Assembly (NCBI GenBank): GCA_034927815.1
Contig: JAYFPK010000024.1
Span: 13,986 to 77,985 of the forward strand
DNA length: 64,000 nt
From: Limiplasma sp034927815
GTDB lineage: Bacteria; Bacillota; Clostridia; Christensenellales; Aristaeellaceae
Direction: 5' to 3'
The notes beneath the pieces are model-generated. The model was given only the letters and a program-made list of their open reading frames with translations. It searched no databases and was not told the origin of the DNA. This document shows, piece after piece, positions 16,824 to 25,574 of this stretch (position 1 is the stretch's first letter; each line of letters opens with the position of its first letter). The position numbers and the translations under genes are program-made.

Positions 16824-18398
16824 TCACCTTTTGCAGGAGTTCCGGTAGTCCCTGGGGTTCATCCCCACGTTTTTCTTGAAAAGGTAGCTGAAATAATGGG
16901 GGTCGTTGTAGCCGATGGCCGCCGCCACCTCGCTGGAGCGCTTGTCCGTGCTTTTGAGCAGCTCCCGGGCCTTTTTCATGCGCAGCTCCGTAAGGTACTC
17001 GATGAAGGTGCTGCCCACCTCCTGGGAAAAGACGGTGCAAAAATGGTTGTTGGACAGGGCCACATGCCGGGCTACGTCGCTTAGGGTGATGTCCGCCCTG
17101 GCGTAGTGCTGGTCGATGTAGGCGAAAGCGCTGCGAATAATCGAGCCGTAGCGGGACATCGTCTGGCTGTCCCTAAAGGCGATGGCCTTGAGCAAAATCT
17201 CCCGGGCGGAATCCACCATGTCCTCCTGGTTGGTAAAAGCGCGCAAATGCCCGCTTTGCTGCTGCACCGCCTCGGGGACGATTTCCGCCGGATCGCCGCC
17301 GCTTTCCCGGATCACCCGCATGGCGGCCAACAGAATGTCCACGTACAGGTAGTTTGCCATAATCACGGACTGGCGGGCCACGGTACCGATGGAATCGAAA
17401 TGCGCTTTCAAAATCTCCTCGGCCTCCTGGCTGCTGGCATAGCGGAGCTTTTCAAACAGCGGCACCACATCCAGGCCCATGAGCCTGGCCCCCACCTGCA
17501 TTCCCCGGTCCACCGTGTCCATGATGCGGGTCTGGTCCGCGTGGACGTCCATGCCCTTGAGCACCTCTTGGGCCGAGGCGTAGGAGGCGGCCACGCCGCC
17601 CACGGCGCCCGTGGGCGCGCCAATCGCCACCCGCAACGTCATGTTCAGGGAGCGCTCCACCTCGTACTTCACTGCCTGGGCAAAGGCAAAAACCCGGTCC
17701 TCCAGCTCCTCCTCGCTGTCCCCCATCACCACCGCGGCGATATGCCCACCCACCTCGCACAGGAGGACAGCTCCGTTCAGGCTCTCCGAAAGCCGCTGCA
17801 CATGGGCGCGCACCAGCAGCATATCGTCCTTTTCGCCCCCGGCGATGAGCATGACCCGGAACCAGCGGGCCTCCAGATGGATGTTCAGCTCTCCCGCCTG
17901 GGCCAGCACGTTTTCCGCGTTTGCGCCCAAAATCAGCTCCAGGAGCGACTTTTCCTGCATGATCCGGGTGGAGGAGGCCAGCTGGCGCTTCATGGCCTCA
18001 TAGTCCGCCTGCTGGCGGCGCTCCTCCTCAATGCTCTGGCTGATTCTCTCCAGCACCTGCCCCAGCTCCGAAGCGCTCACAGGCTTGAGCAAATACTCCT
18101 TCACCCCCAAGGAGATGGCCTCCTTGGCGTAGGAAAAGTCATCGTACCCGGACAGGATCACGATGTGGATCCAGGGCATGGTGTGCATGATCTTGCGGCA
18201 CAAGGTCAGCCCGTCCATAAAGGGCATTTTGATATCCGTGATCAAAACGTCGGGCTTGATATCCTGGAGCATGGACAGGGCAATCTCCCCGTCGGGGGCT
18301 TCCCCCGCAAGCTGGTAGCGGCTTTCCTCCCAGGGAAAGCCGTTGCGGATTCCTTCCCGGATCACGATCTCGTCGTCCACCACAAAGACTTTAAGCAT
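16824..18398 (-). CDS. AraC-family response regulator (YesN type)
   Basis: 524 aa. An N-terminal receiver domain (residues 1-120) has the acidic pocket VDDE and the phospho-acceptor Asp55 in ITDIKMPF, then KPVSASE. A long middle region of about 280 aa is of unknown fold. A C-terminal AraC double helix-turn-helix (from about residue 420) includes NHFCTVFSQEVGSTFIEYL and AAAIGYNDPHYFSYLFKK. It is the output of the histidine kinase encoded just upstream. The likely target is the neighbouring YtfQ-like importer at 11689. Confidence 0.93.
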   Translation of the reverse strand: MLKVFVVDDEIVIREGIRNGFPWEESRYQLAGEAPDGEIALSMLQDIKPDVLITDIKMPFMDGLTLCRKIMHTMPWIHIVILSGYDDFSYAKEAISLGVKEYLLKPVSASELGQVLERISQSIEEERRQQADYEAMKRQLASSTRIMQEKSLLELILGANAENVLAQAGELNIHLEARWFRVMLIAGGEKDDMLLVRAHVQRLSESLNGAVLLCEVGGHIAAVVMGDSEEELEDRVFAFAQAVKYEVERSLNMTLRVAIGAPTGAVGGVAASYASAQEVLKGMDVHADQTRIMDTVDRGMQVGARLMGLDVVPLFEKLRYASSQEAEEILKAHFDSIGTVARQSVIMANYLYVDILLAAMRVIRESGGDPAEIVPEAVQQQSGHLRAFTNQEDMVDSAREILLKAIAFRDSQTMSRYGSIIRSAFAYIDQHYARADITLSDVARHVALSNNHFCTVFSQEVGSTFIEYLTELRMKKARELLKSTDKRSSEVAAAIGYNDPHYFSYLFKKNVGMNPRDYRNSCKR

Positions 18399-19845
18399 CC
18401 TTATCCCCCCGGTTGGTCAGGATGGGCACGCTGAACTCGATGGTGGTGCCCTCCCCCTGAACGCTGGACACCTTGAGCCCCTCGCTTTGGTTGTAATAGA
18501 GCCGCAGGCGCTTATCCACGCTGTACAGGCCGTATCCGGCCTCATTCTCCGGGTATCCCGCGCCGCTGAACGCCTGCCGCACCGCATCCAGGCGCTGGAG
18601 GGTCATGCCCGCGCCATTGTCCTGCACCCGCACCCGCAGCCTGTCCCCCTGGCGCTGCACGGTGATGGACAGCCGCCCGCCGCCCCGCCGGTTCTTGATG
18701 CCGTGGTAGATGGCGTTTTCCACCAGCGGCTGGATCACCAGCTTCAAAATGTACAGGTCATAGAGGGACTCGTCCACCTGGAGGTCGTAATCCAGAATAT
18801 CCCGATAGCGCACCTTCTGAATGGTGAGATAGCCCTGGAGATGCTCCACCTCCTGGCGGAGGGTGATCCAATCCTGGCCGCCGGAGAGGGAAATGCGGAA
18901 GAAGTTGGACAGCGCCCGGGTGACATTGATGACCTCGTTGGGCTTGCGGGATTCCGCCAGCCAAATGATGGCGTCCAGGGTGTTATAGAGGAAATGAGGG
19001 GCGATCTGGGCTTGCAAAGCGCGCATTTCGCTTTTTTTCAGGTTCTCCTGCTCCCGGGTGTTCTCCTCAATGAGCTCGTCCAGCTTTCCGGCCATGGTAT
19101 TCAGGCTCCGGGTCAAATCCGAAAGCTCCGAAACCCCCGGCTCCGGAGCGCGCACGTCCAGGTGCCCCCCGGCGATCATGCCGGCAAAGTGCTTGAGCTG
19201 TACAATGGGCCCTTCGATGGCCCGGGCCAAGGAGCGCTGGGCGATGCTGGCAAAGACCAGCGTGCCCAACAACAGCGTCAATTCCAGCAGCAGCGTCACC
19301 TGGACCACGCTTTGGAGCTGGTTGCTGGTGGTCATGGAGGCGTCGATCTCGGCGGTGATGGCGTCCCCCAGCATCTCCACCACCAAGGACCCCACGTTGC
19401 GCACTTCCTCCAAAGTCTGTTCATCCTCATCCACAGTGGAGCCGCTGCGCATCTGTTCCCCCAGGTTTTCAATGTAGCGGCGCAGCGTATTCATGGTATT
19501 GCGGGCCACGGTCATCTCCATGCGGCTGGCGGAATTCTCCTGAATCAGCGCGTCCATCTCCCGGCATACCGCGTCCAGCGTCTCAAATTGGTCCCCTTGG
19601 GCAAAGGTTTTGCGCCCGGCCACGATGGACCACATCTCCCCCAGCAGGTCTTCGCTGATCACCGGGGACAGGGAGGAAATGCGGTCCATGCGGGTGATTA
19701 CGTCGTGGTATTTCCCGGCATAGGTGGTCATCATGCCGATGGAGGCGATGGCGGGAATCACCATCAGCAGCATCACCACCACCATGGAGAGCTTGATACG
19801 GCCTCGCAGGGAGTCGCCAAAGCGGGTAAAAAAGCCGCGGTGCAT
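18391..19845 (-). CDS. Membrane sensor histidine kinase (YesM/LytS type)
   Basis: 484 aa from ATG 19845, with GAGGGG 9 nt upstream; a TTG two codons earlier is also open. There is one membrane span near residues 17-42, an extracytoplasmic helical region, a second span near residue 300, HAMP, then the kinase core with the phospho-acceptor in QIAPHFLYNTLDAI, N-box ENAIYHGIKN and G-box GYGLYSVDKRL. Its gene lies between the YtfQ-like sensor and the response regulator (2-bp gap and 8-bp overlap), so the three form one signalling unit. Confidence 0.93.
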   Translation of the reverse strand: MHRGFFTRFGDSLRGRIKLSMVVVMLLMVIPAIASIGMMTTYAGKYHDVITRMDRISSLSPVISEDLLGEMWSIVAGRKTFAQGDQFETLDAVCREMDALIQENSASRMEMTVARNTMNTLRRYIENLGEQMRSGSTVDEDEQTLEEVRNVGSLVVEMLGDAITAEIDASMTTSNQLQSVVQVTLLLELTLLLGTLVFASIAQRSLARAIEGPIVQLKHFAGMIAGGHLDVRAPEPGVSELSDLTRSLNTMAGKLDELIEENTREQENLKKSEMRALQAQIAPHFLYNTLDAIIWLAESRKPNEVINVTRALSNFFRISLSGGQDWITLRQEVEHLQGYLTIQKVRYRDILDYDLQVDESLYDLYILKLVIQPLVENAIYHGIKNRRGGGRLSITVQRQGDRLRVRVQDNGAGMTLQRLDAVRQAFSGAGYPENEAGYGLYSVDKRLRLYYNQSEGLKVSSVQGEGTTIEFSVPILTNRGDKDA

Positions 19846-19847
19846 GG

Positions 19848-20858
19848 TCAATAGCCCCTCTCCGGGATGCTTTGCAGATCCTCGTCAAACTCCGTGAACA
19901 CGGTTTCCTCAGAATAGGTATAGCGCTCCACCGCTTCCCCGGCGGCCAGCTTCTTGGCAAGGCTCATGATGATGCTTCCGATCTTAGGGGTGCATTCCAC
20001 CACGCAGTTGATACTCCCCTGTTTCAGCAGGTCAATGGCACCTTGTTCCCCATCCACGGTGATGATCACAATGTCCTTCCCCGGCTCCATGCCCGCGTCC
20101 CGGATGGCCTCGATGGCCCCCAGGGTCATGGCGTCGTTGTGGGAGTACAGCACGTCAATGCTGCGGCCTTGCTTTTTCAAAATGCTGGTCATGCATTCCT
20201 TGCCCTTGGAGCGCAGAAAATCCCCGGACATGGATTCCACGATTTCAAAGCGGGAATCCCCCCGGATGACCTCCCGAAAGCCGATGGCCCGCTGGCGCAT
20301 GGGGGTGGAGTCCAGCGTTCCGGTGATCTCCACGATGCGCAGGTGGTCCTTTCCCATCTGGTCGGCCTTTTTCAGCAGAAACTCCCCGGCCCGGCGGCCC
20401 TCCTGAAAGAAATCCGAGCCCACGAAGCCCACGATCAGGTCCGCGTCCTCCTCGCTGATGAAGCGGTCCGTGCACAGCACCGGAATGCCCGCGTCCCGGG
20501 CTTCGGTGAGCACGTTGGTCCAGCCGTCCTCCACGATGGGGGCAAAGGCGATCACATCCACCTGGTAGGCAATGAAGGAGCGGATTGCCTTGATTTGATT
20601 CTCCTGCTTCTGCTCAGCATTTTCAAACATGATCTGCACGCCGGCCTGATTTGCCGCCTCAATGAGATCCCGGGAGTTGCCGATGCGCCAGCCGCTTTCG
20701 CTTCCCAACTGGGAAAAACCCAAAATGATGGGGTTGGAACGGGGCCGCTCCGCCCGGTTCCCGGAGCGCGATACCACCAGCACAGCCGCCGTCACCACAA
20801 GGGCCAGCAGCAGCACCCCCCAAAGCCAGCGCGTCGCCGTAAAAAACCGCTTTTTCAT
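19848..20858 (-). CDS. Membrane-anchored YtfQ-like sugar-binding sensor
   Basis: 336 aa from ATG 20858, with GGAGG 8 nt upstream. The N-terminus has one strong hydrophobic span (about residues 12-31) without an obvious cleavage site or lipobox, so the protein is probably anchored facing out. The rest is a type 1 periplasmic-binding fold with ILGFSQLGSESGWRIGNS and EQKQENQIKAIRSF, matching the transport SBP at 11689. No transport genes are attached; it is followed by a kinase and regulator. By analogy with binding-protein-like XylFII-LytS sensors it likely presents ligand to the kinase. Confidence 0.88.
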   Translation of the reverse strand: MKKRFFTATRWLWGVLLLALVVTAAVLVVSRSGNRAERPRSNPIILGFSQLGSESGWRIGNSRDLIEAANQAGVQIMFENAEQKQENQIKAIRSFIAYQVDVIAFAPIVEDGWTNVLTEARDAGIPVLCTDRFISEEDADLIVGFVGSDFFQEGRRAGEFLLKKADQMGKDHLRIVEITGTLDSTPMRQRAIGFREVIRGDSRFEIVESMSGDFLRSKGKECMTSILKKQGRSIDVLYSHNDAMTLGAIEAIRDAGMEPGKDIVIITVDGEQGAIDLLKQGSINCVVECTPKIGSIIMSLAKKLAAGEAVERYTYSEETVFTEFDEDLQSIPERGY

Positions 20859-21199
20859 GCCCATTGCCTCCAAGCAAAGCCAAGGATGATGCCCGAATGA
20901 TCTCCATATTCCAATGCTCAAAGTATCGCATATCCAGGCCCAAAATGCAACCCAAGCCCTGCTTTCGGGGGCCCCTACTGCTGTCGCAAAGCGCCCTTCC
21001 TCGTACCATGAGGATGGCGTCATTAAAAAGGAGGGAGGCTGATAACGTACCGTCTTGCATACCAAGAGGAAGGGTATCCCTATATATGGATAGATTTCAA
21101 AACCAGGCTGTTTTCATTATCTAAGTCGCGGCAACAATTTCAAGGGCACTACTGCCCACAGGGGGTTCCAGGGGCAGCGGAGGGAAGCGTGCGTCCAGT

Positions 21200-21273
21200 A
21201 GCGCCGCCAGTGAGCGTGGGCCCAGTGGGCCCTTTGCCGAAGGCAAAAGCGAACGAGCGGTGGGGCTTGAGGC
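21200..21273 (-). repeat. Right arm of the 74-bp dispersed inverted repeat
   Basis: The reverse complement of this segment matches 16561-16634 at 66 of 74 positions, including GCCTCAAGCCCCACC and TTCGCTTTTGCCTTC exactly. The two arms point towards each other and enclose the sensor-kinase-regulator operon. Confidence 0.8.
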
Positions 21274-21554
21274 GAGCGGCCGAACGGTAGGGAAGACCGC
21301 GACGATTGCTCTGAACCGTACCCGCCCCAGGGCTACGCCCTGGGGCGGGCGAAAGAGATATCGGAAATCCCCCCAGCCCCCTAACGTACTCGTTTCCTGT
21401 GACCAAAGAAGAAAGAAAGCATCATCAATGGCACTATGCCATCACGGGCCTCCCTCAAGTAAAAACTGCTCCCCTTCTCAAAGACAAATCAAAAGCAAGT
21501 AATACCCTCTCCCGGCATCCCCACAACTCCCCGTAGCGCCTCCATCAGGATTCA

Positions 21555-21563
21555 TGCTATAAT
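21555..21563 (+). promoter_or_regulatory. Extended -10 promoter for the Gfo/Idh/MocA gene
   Basis: TGCTATAAT has the TGn extension and a consensus TATAAT hexamer about 55 bp before the ATG. No good -35 hexamer is seen, which is usual for extended -10 promoters. Confidence 0.6.
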
Positions 21564-21618
21564 AAACCAGCTTTCATACGAGCTGTGTGACAAAGGAGTC
21601 TGTAAGGAGGAACCACCA

Positions 21619-22647
21619 ATGATCAAGGCTGCGATTTTAGGGGCGGGGTTTGTGGCCCAGCTCCACGCCCTGGCCTATGCCCAGGACCCCGGCGTGAAGC
21701 TGTGCGCCGTGTGCGACGCCAACTTACCCTTGGCGCAAAAGCTGGCTCAGGAGCAGGGCATGGCCGCCTACGAGGACGCCCATGCCCTGCTGGAGGCGGA
21801 GAAGCCCGATGTGGTATCCATCTGCCTTCCCTCGTTCTTGCATGAGGAGTACACGGTGCTGGCCCTGAAAGCGGGGGCCCATGTGCTGTGTGAAAAGCCC
21901 CTGGCGCTGACCCTGGACGCCTGCCAGCGCATGGCCCAGGCTGCCAAGGACGCCCAGCGCCTGCTGATGGCCGGGCAGGTGCTGCGCTGGTGGGGGGAAT
22001 ACCAAACCATCGCCGCTCAGTTGACCGGTGGCGGCCTGGGCGAATTGATGTGGCTTCACGCGGGACGCCGGCAAGTGGGCAAGCGGGGCGGCTGGCTCCA
22101 GGATCCACAAAAAAGCGGTGGCGCGCTCTATGATTTTCATATCCATGACGTGGACTATGTCCTCTCCCTCATGGGCACCGACATCCGGACCGTATACGCG
22201 GCGGGCCGCCAGGGAGAGCTGGGCGCCTGGAGGCAGATCGACACGCTGTTGACCTTTGAGGATGGCCGCGTCGCCCACCTGGAGGCATGCAACGACCTGC
22301 CCGAGGGCTCCCCCTTCCGGGCCTTCCTGGAGGCGCGCTGCCAGAATGGCACCCTGCGCTACCACTTTGAAACTGCCGTGAACATCAGCGCGGACGCCAA
22401 AACCCTGTCCACCTTGCAACGGCGCCGCGGAGAGGAAATCACGGATTTGCCTTTGGCCGACGACAACGCGCAGCAGGCGGCCTTCCAGCGGGAAATTCAC
22501 GCCTTTGTGGCGGCCGTGCGCAGCCATTCCCCCGCGCCGCTGCCCATTGAGGAAACGCTGCGGGTGATGCGCTGCATCGAGCTGATCAAGCGGTCCTTGG
22601 AAACGGGTACGGCCATGACCAACGCCCGGGCGTTCCTGTATTCCTAG
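21619..22647 (+). CDS. Gfo/Idh/MocA family NAD(P)-dependent oxidoreductase
   Basis: 342 aa; ATG 21619 has AAGGAGG upstream. The Rossmann start AAILGAGFVAQLHALAYA and the family motif HVLCEKPLAL (Lys-Pro of the active site) are clear, followed by a C-terminal alpha/beta domain with the catalytic-type GGALYDFHIHDVDYV. Such enzymes oxidise or reduce hydroxyl groups of sugars, inositols or related compounds. The gene is monocistronic with its own promoter and terminator, and the substrate cannot be told. Confidence 0.92.
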   Translation: MIKAAILGAGFVAQLHALAYAQDPGVKLCAVCDANLPLAQKLAQEQGMAAYEDAHALLEAEKPDVVSICLPSFLHEEYTVLALKAGAHVLCEKPLALTLDACQRMAQAAKDAQRLLMAGQVLRWWGEYQTIAAQLTGGGLGELMWLHAGRRQVGKRGGWLQDPQKSGGALYDFHIHDVDYVLSLMGTDIRTVYAAGRQGELGAWRQIDTLLTFEDGRVAHLEACNDLPEGSPFRAFLEARCQNGTLRYHFETAVNISADAKTLSTLQRRRGEEITDLPLADDNAQQAAFQREIHAFVAAVRSHSPAPLPIEETLRVMRCIELIKRSLETGTAMTNARAFLYS

Positions 22648-22700
22648 CTTTTCTCCTTCCAGGGGGAGGAAGCAAGTCTCTGGAACAATGCCTCAAACAC

Positions 22701-22732
22701 AAAAAAGGAGGGCGGCCGCCCTTCTTTTTTTG
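22701..22732 (+). terminator. Rho-independent terminator of the Gfo/Idh/MocA gene
   Basis: AAAAAAGGAGGGCGGC followed by GCCGCCCTTCTTTTTTT forms a GC stem with an A run before and a T run after. Confidence 0.9.
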
Positions 22733-22763
22733 CGCCTTCCAGGGCCCCAGGCCTCCACACAGC

Positions 22764-22847
22764 TCACTCCACAAACCCCGTATAGAGCTGATCCTTGTCC
22801 TTTGCCTTGATTAAATCCCCGTGATTTCCCCGCTCGATCCAGATTTT
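22764..22847 (-). pseudogene. 3' remnant of an ABC exporter ATPase gene
   Basis: Only the last 27 or so codons remain in frame before a TGA, reading WIERGNHGDLIKAKDKDQLY then TGFVE and stop. The 'RGNH..L...... LY' end is the C-terminal tail of multidrug/lipid-type ABC exporters. An in-frame stop lies 3 codons upstream and no ATPase motifs occur above it, so this is a deletion scar. No role is expected. Confidence 0.7.
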
Positions 22848-23036
22848 GTATTGTCAAACGGATTTTGCCAATGCCAAACGCTCATGCACGCGTTTCTTTC
22901 CCCAGGCATGGTACGCACAACCGTGGGAAAAACAAGCGACGCAAAGCAATGAAATGGCATGGATTGCGCTGCTTATTCCTTATCCTGTCCCTGTTTTATG
23001 CCCTGCGCAAGGCGCTTTTGCGCGCGGTTCCCCCAG

Positions 23037-23600
23037 TCAGACTTCCAGCGAACCCCGAAAGCCCCTGGCTCCATAATAGGACTCCGCCCCGTTATGATAG
23101 ACGAAAACATGCTCGTAGCGCCGGTCGCAAAACAGGGCTCCCCCCAGCTTGCGAATCTCGGGCGGCGTCTTGATCCAGCTGGAGGTTTTACGGTCAAATT
23201 TGCCCAACTGCTGAAGCCCGCGGTATTGCTCCTCGGTCAAAAGCTCGATTCCCATGGCCTTTGCCACGTCCATGGCGCTGCTTTTCGGCTTGTGTTCCTT
23301 CCGGGCCGCCAGCGCCTCGCCATCGTAGCAAAGGTTCCTGCGGCCCGCAGGGGTTTCCGGCGAGCAGTCATAAAAGACATAGCGGCCGGTGGCGGCGTCA
23401 TAGCCAACCACATCCGGCTCTCCCCCGCTCTCCTCCATTTCGTGCAGCGACCACAGCTTTTCCCCTTCCGCCTTCAGCCTGGCCAGCACTTCCTCCCATT
23501 GCGTCCCTTCATGGCGGCTTTGGTTGTCCCTAAACCTTGCTTCCAACGTCGTAAGCAGCTGCGATTTCTGTTCGGAGGAAAGGCTCCTTTTCTCTTGCAT
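23037..23600 (-). CDS. DUF4256 family protein
   Basis: 187 aa from ATG 23600, preceded by AAAGGGG. It resembles the DUF4256 family throughout: ARFRDNQSRHEGTQWEEVLA, SGGEPDVVGYDAATGRYVFYDCS, RRNLCYDGEALAARKEHKP and a C-terminal RYEHVFVYHNGAESYYGARG. No signal peptide or membrane span is seen. The function of the family is unknown. It stands alone between the exporter scar and smpB. Confidence 0.85.
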   Translation of the reverse strand: MQEKRSLSSEQKSQLLTTLEARFRDNQSRHEGTQWEEVLARLKAEGEKLWSLHEMEESGGEPDVVGYDAATGRYVFYDCSPETPAGRRNLCYDGEALAARKEHKPKSSAMDVAKAMGIELLTEEQYRGLQQLGKFDRKTSSWIKTPPEIRKLGGALFCDRRYEHVFVYHNGAESYYGARGFRGSLEV

Positions 23601-23769
23601 TTTCAACGCCCCTTTCTGCCCATAGTATAACAGATTACCCATTTCTTCCTCAATAGCCAAAAACCGCGCCCCGTTTCAAGCCGCAGGGACCGATTTAGGA
23701 AGGCGCCAGGCCGCCTCCATTTCACTGTGGGCCGGGCCATCATTTTCATGTGCATTTTCTTAAAAAGTA

Positions 23770-23778
23770 TGATATAAT
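23770..23778 (+). promoter_or_regulatory. Extended -10 promoter for smpB
   Basis: TGATATAAT combines a TGn extension with a perfect TATAAT about 50 bp before smpB, in a short AT-rich patch. No consensus -35 is seen. Confidence 0.6.
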
Positions 23779-23828
23779 AAAATGCTGCCGAAAAGCAGCC
23801 CATCCAACTGCCAACGAGGAGGAACCCC

Positions 23829-24302
23829 ATGCCGCGCCAGGAGGGCATTAAACCTATCGCCCAAAACAAAAAGGCCTACCACGAATACTTTGTGGAAGAA
23901 ACCTACGAATGCGGCCTTTGCTTGTTTGGGACGGAGGTCAAAAGCATGCGGCAGGGCCGTGTGAACCTCAAGGAAAGCTTTTGCATGATCCGCAAGGGCG
24001 AAATTTTCGCGGAAGGGATGCACATCAGCCCCTATGAGCAAGGCAACATCTTCAACACGGACCCTCTGCGGCCCAAAAAGTTGCTGATGCACGCCAACGA
24101 GATTCGCAAGCTGGCGGGGCTGGTAAGCCGTCAGGGATATACCTTGATTCCCCTGCGGGTCTACCTGAAAAACGGGCTGATGAAGTTGGAATTGGGCCTT
24201 TGCAAGGGTAAGCATCTGCACGACAAGCGGGACGTGGCGGCTGAAAAAGACGCCAAGCGCGAGATGGAGCGGGCGTTTAGCCGCAGCAGGCGGGAGGCTT
24301 AG
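23829..24302 (+). CDS. smpB: SsrA-binding protein SmpB
   Basis: 157 aa; ATG 23829 follows GAGGAGG. SmpB binds tmRNA and brings it to stalled ribosomes for trans-translation. Typical parts are NKKAYHEYFVEETYECGLCL near the start, GTEVKSMRQGRVNLKESFC, and the basic C-terminal tail after GLCKGKHLHDKRDVAAEKDA that enters the empty mRNA channel. It lies 59 bp before its partner RNA. Confidence 0.98.
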   Translation: MPRQEGIKPIAQNKKAYHEYFVEETYECGLCLFGTEVKSMRQGRVNLKESFCMIRKGEIFAEGMHISPYEQGNIFNTDPLRPKKLLMHANEIRKLAGLVSRQGYTLIPLRVYLKNGLMKLELGLCKGKHLHDKRDVAAEKDAKREMERAFSRSRREA

Positions 24303-24361
24303 GCGAAAAGGAAAACCAGCCAAGCCTTTGGACACGGAAGCGATTGTCAGGACTTTTTCAT

Positions 24362-24708
24362 GGGGGTGTTCTGGTTTCGACGGGGGTTTTCGAGGGTTAG
24401 GTAAGCGAGCCGCGGACCCTGTACCGCGTAAAAACGGGGAAAAACAACAACTGACAATAGCGATTTCGCTTTCGCGGCTTAATGCCGCGCGTCGGCCCGG
24501 ATTTCCCACAGGTCCGGTTCCCGGCGTCAGCTATGTGGGGAACGAGTGCGCCCAAGCTTTGAAGCGTTACCCGTAATCATGAAGCTACCGTAGCCAAAAG
24601 CCTGCCCGTGGGCGTTTGGTGAGGGGAATCCCAAATCACAGGATGCGCTCGGAGAAAACCTGATCAGCGTGCTTTCGGACAGGGGTTCAACTCCCCTCAC
24701 CTCCACCA
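24362..24708 (+). ncRNA. ssrA: Transfer-messenger RNA
   Basis: 347 nt starting GGGGGTGTTCTGGTTTCGAC and ending with the TTCAACTCCCCTCACCTCCA arm plus CA, i.e. a tRNA-Ala-like acceptor with encoded CCA. The tag frame runs from about 24438 to the TAA at 24480 and reads GKTTTDNSDFAFAA, ending in the AA-type degron; the exact resume codon is inferred by comparison with the Bacillus-type GKT start. One-piece tmRNA. Confidence 0.97.
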
Positions 24709-24715
24709 AAGCAAC

Positions 24716-24757
24716 CAAATCCGAACCCAAGGCCGGTAGGCGACGGGTTCGGATTTG
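24716..24757 (+). terminator. tmRNA terminator
   Basis: CAAATCCGAACCC pairs perfectly with GGGTTCGGATTTG (13 bp) just after the CCA end and is followed by a T-rich stretch. Confidence 0.85.
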
Positions 24758-24767
24758 TGGTTTATTT

Positions 24768-25574
24768 CTAATGTTTCAAATCCCTCAGAGCAGTCCCCTG
24801 CTTCCCTTCTCCCCCCGGTTCCGCCCCGCTGAACCGCCCCGGCGGATACCCCACATACTTTTTGAAGACCTTGATAAAATACTTGTAATCCATAAAACCA
24901 ACGGCCTCCGCCACCTCATATACCTTCATGCCGCCCTCCCGCAGCAGCTCCACCGCCCGCAGGATGCGAAAGCGGTTCAGGTAGTCATTGAAGGTATGGC
25001 CGGTTTCGGCTTTGAACTTGGCGTTCAGGTGAGCGCAGGAAAGGCTCAGCTCCGCGCTGACATCCACAAGGGAAATGCGCTGGCCGTAACGCTGGCCAAT
25101 AAAATCCAGCATATAGCGTACAGCCTTGTTTTTCGCCCCCTCCGCCTGGGAAAGCACCTCAGGGACCGGCTGCGCGGTGCGCAGCTTTTCGATTTGGGTC
25201 TCGCTCTCCCGCTTACGGCGAACCTTTTGCACCGCGGCATATAACAGGTCAAAATCGATGGGTTTGAGCAGATATTCCGTCACTCCCAGGCTGATGGCCT
25301 TTTGGGCGTAGGCAAACTCACCGTATCCGGAGATGATAACCGCGTCATACCCCACCTCCCGTATGCTGGCGGAAAGCATGTCCAGGCCGTCCATGCCGGG
25401 CATCTTCACATCCGTTAGTACGATATCGGGGGATAGCGCCCGTATCAGCCGCAGTCCCTCGGCGCCGTTTTCCGCCTCCCCCACCACCACGCAGTCCACG
25501 CTCTGCCAGTCCACAATATAGCGCAGCCCTTTGCGGATGATGTCCTCATCCTCCACCAGCAGCACTTTATGCAT
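24768..25574 (-). CDS. AraC-family response regulator (YesN type)
   Basis: 268 aa from ATG 25574. The receiver domain (1-120) has VEDED and phospho-acceptor Asp55 in LTDVKMPGMDG, then KPID. The AraC helix-turn-helix (about 160-250) includes SCAHLNAKFKAETGHTFNDYL and AVGFMDYKYFIKVFKKYVG. It is half the size of the regulator at 16824 because it lacks the middle region. It overlaps the kinase stop by 8 bp and closes the AfuA-type importer operon, its probable target. Confidence 0.93.
   Translation of the reverse strand: MHKVLLVEDEDIIRKGLRYIVDWQSVDCVVVGEAENGAEGLRLIRALSPDIVLTDVKMPGMDGLDMLSASIREVGYDAVIISGYGEFAYAQKAISLGVTEYLLKPIDFDLLYAAVQKVRRKRESETQIEKLRTAQPVPEVLSQAEGAKNKAVRYMLDFIGQRYGQRISLVDVSAELSLSCAHLNAKFKAETGHTFNDYLNRFRILRAVELLREGGMKVYEVAEAVGFMDYKYFIKVFKKYVGYPPGRFSGAEPGGEGKQGTALRDLKH

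Larger units (their letters stand above)
20859..21618. other. Intergenic region with inverted-repeat copy and GC hairpin
   Basis: 760 bp without a supportable gene. It holds the right arm of the dispersed inverted repeat (21200-21273) and a strong hairpin CCCGCCCCAGGGC/GCCCTGGGGCGGG (21321-21348). An extended minus-10 for the next gene sits near its end. The open frame at 21149-21406 on minus is just a translation of the repeat. Confidence 0.7.

Noticed and set aside
18343..19854. Plus-strand frame of 503 codons
   Set aside because: Antisense of the histidine kinase gene, His/Gln-rich shadow.
21149..21406. Possible small protein of 85 aa on minus
   Set aside because: It only translates the dispersed repeat; the similar peptide at 16512-16700 shows the same DNA in another frame context, without ribosome sites.
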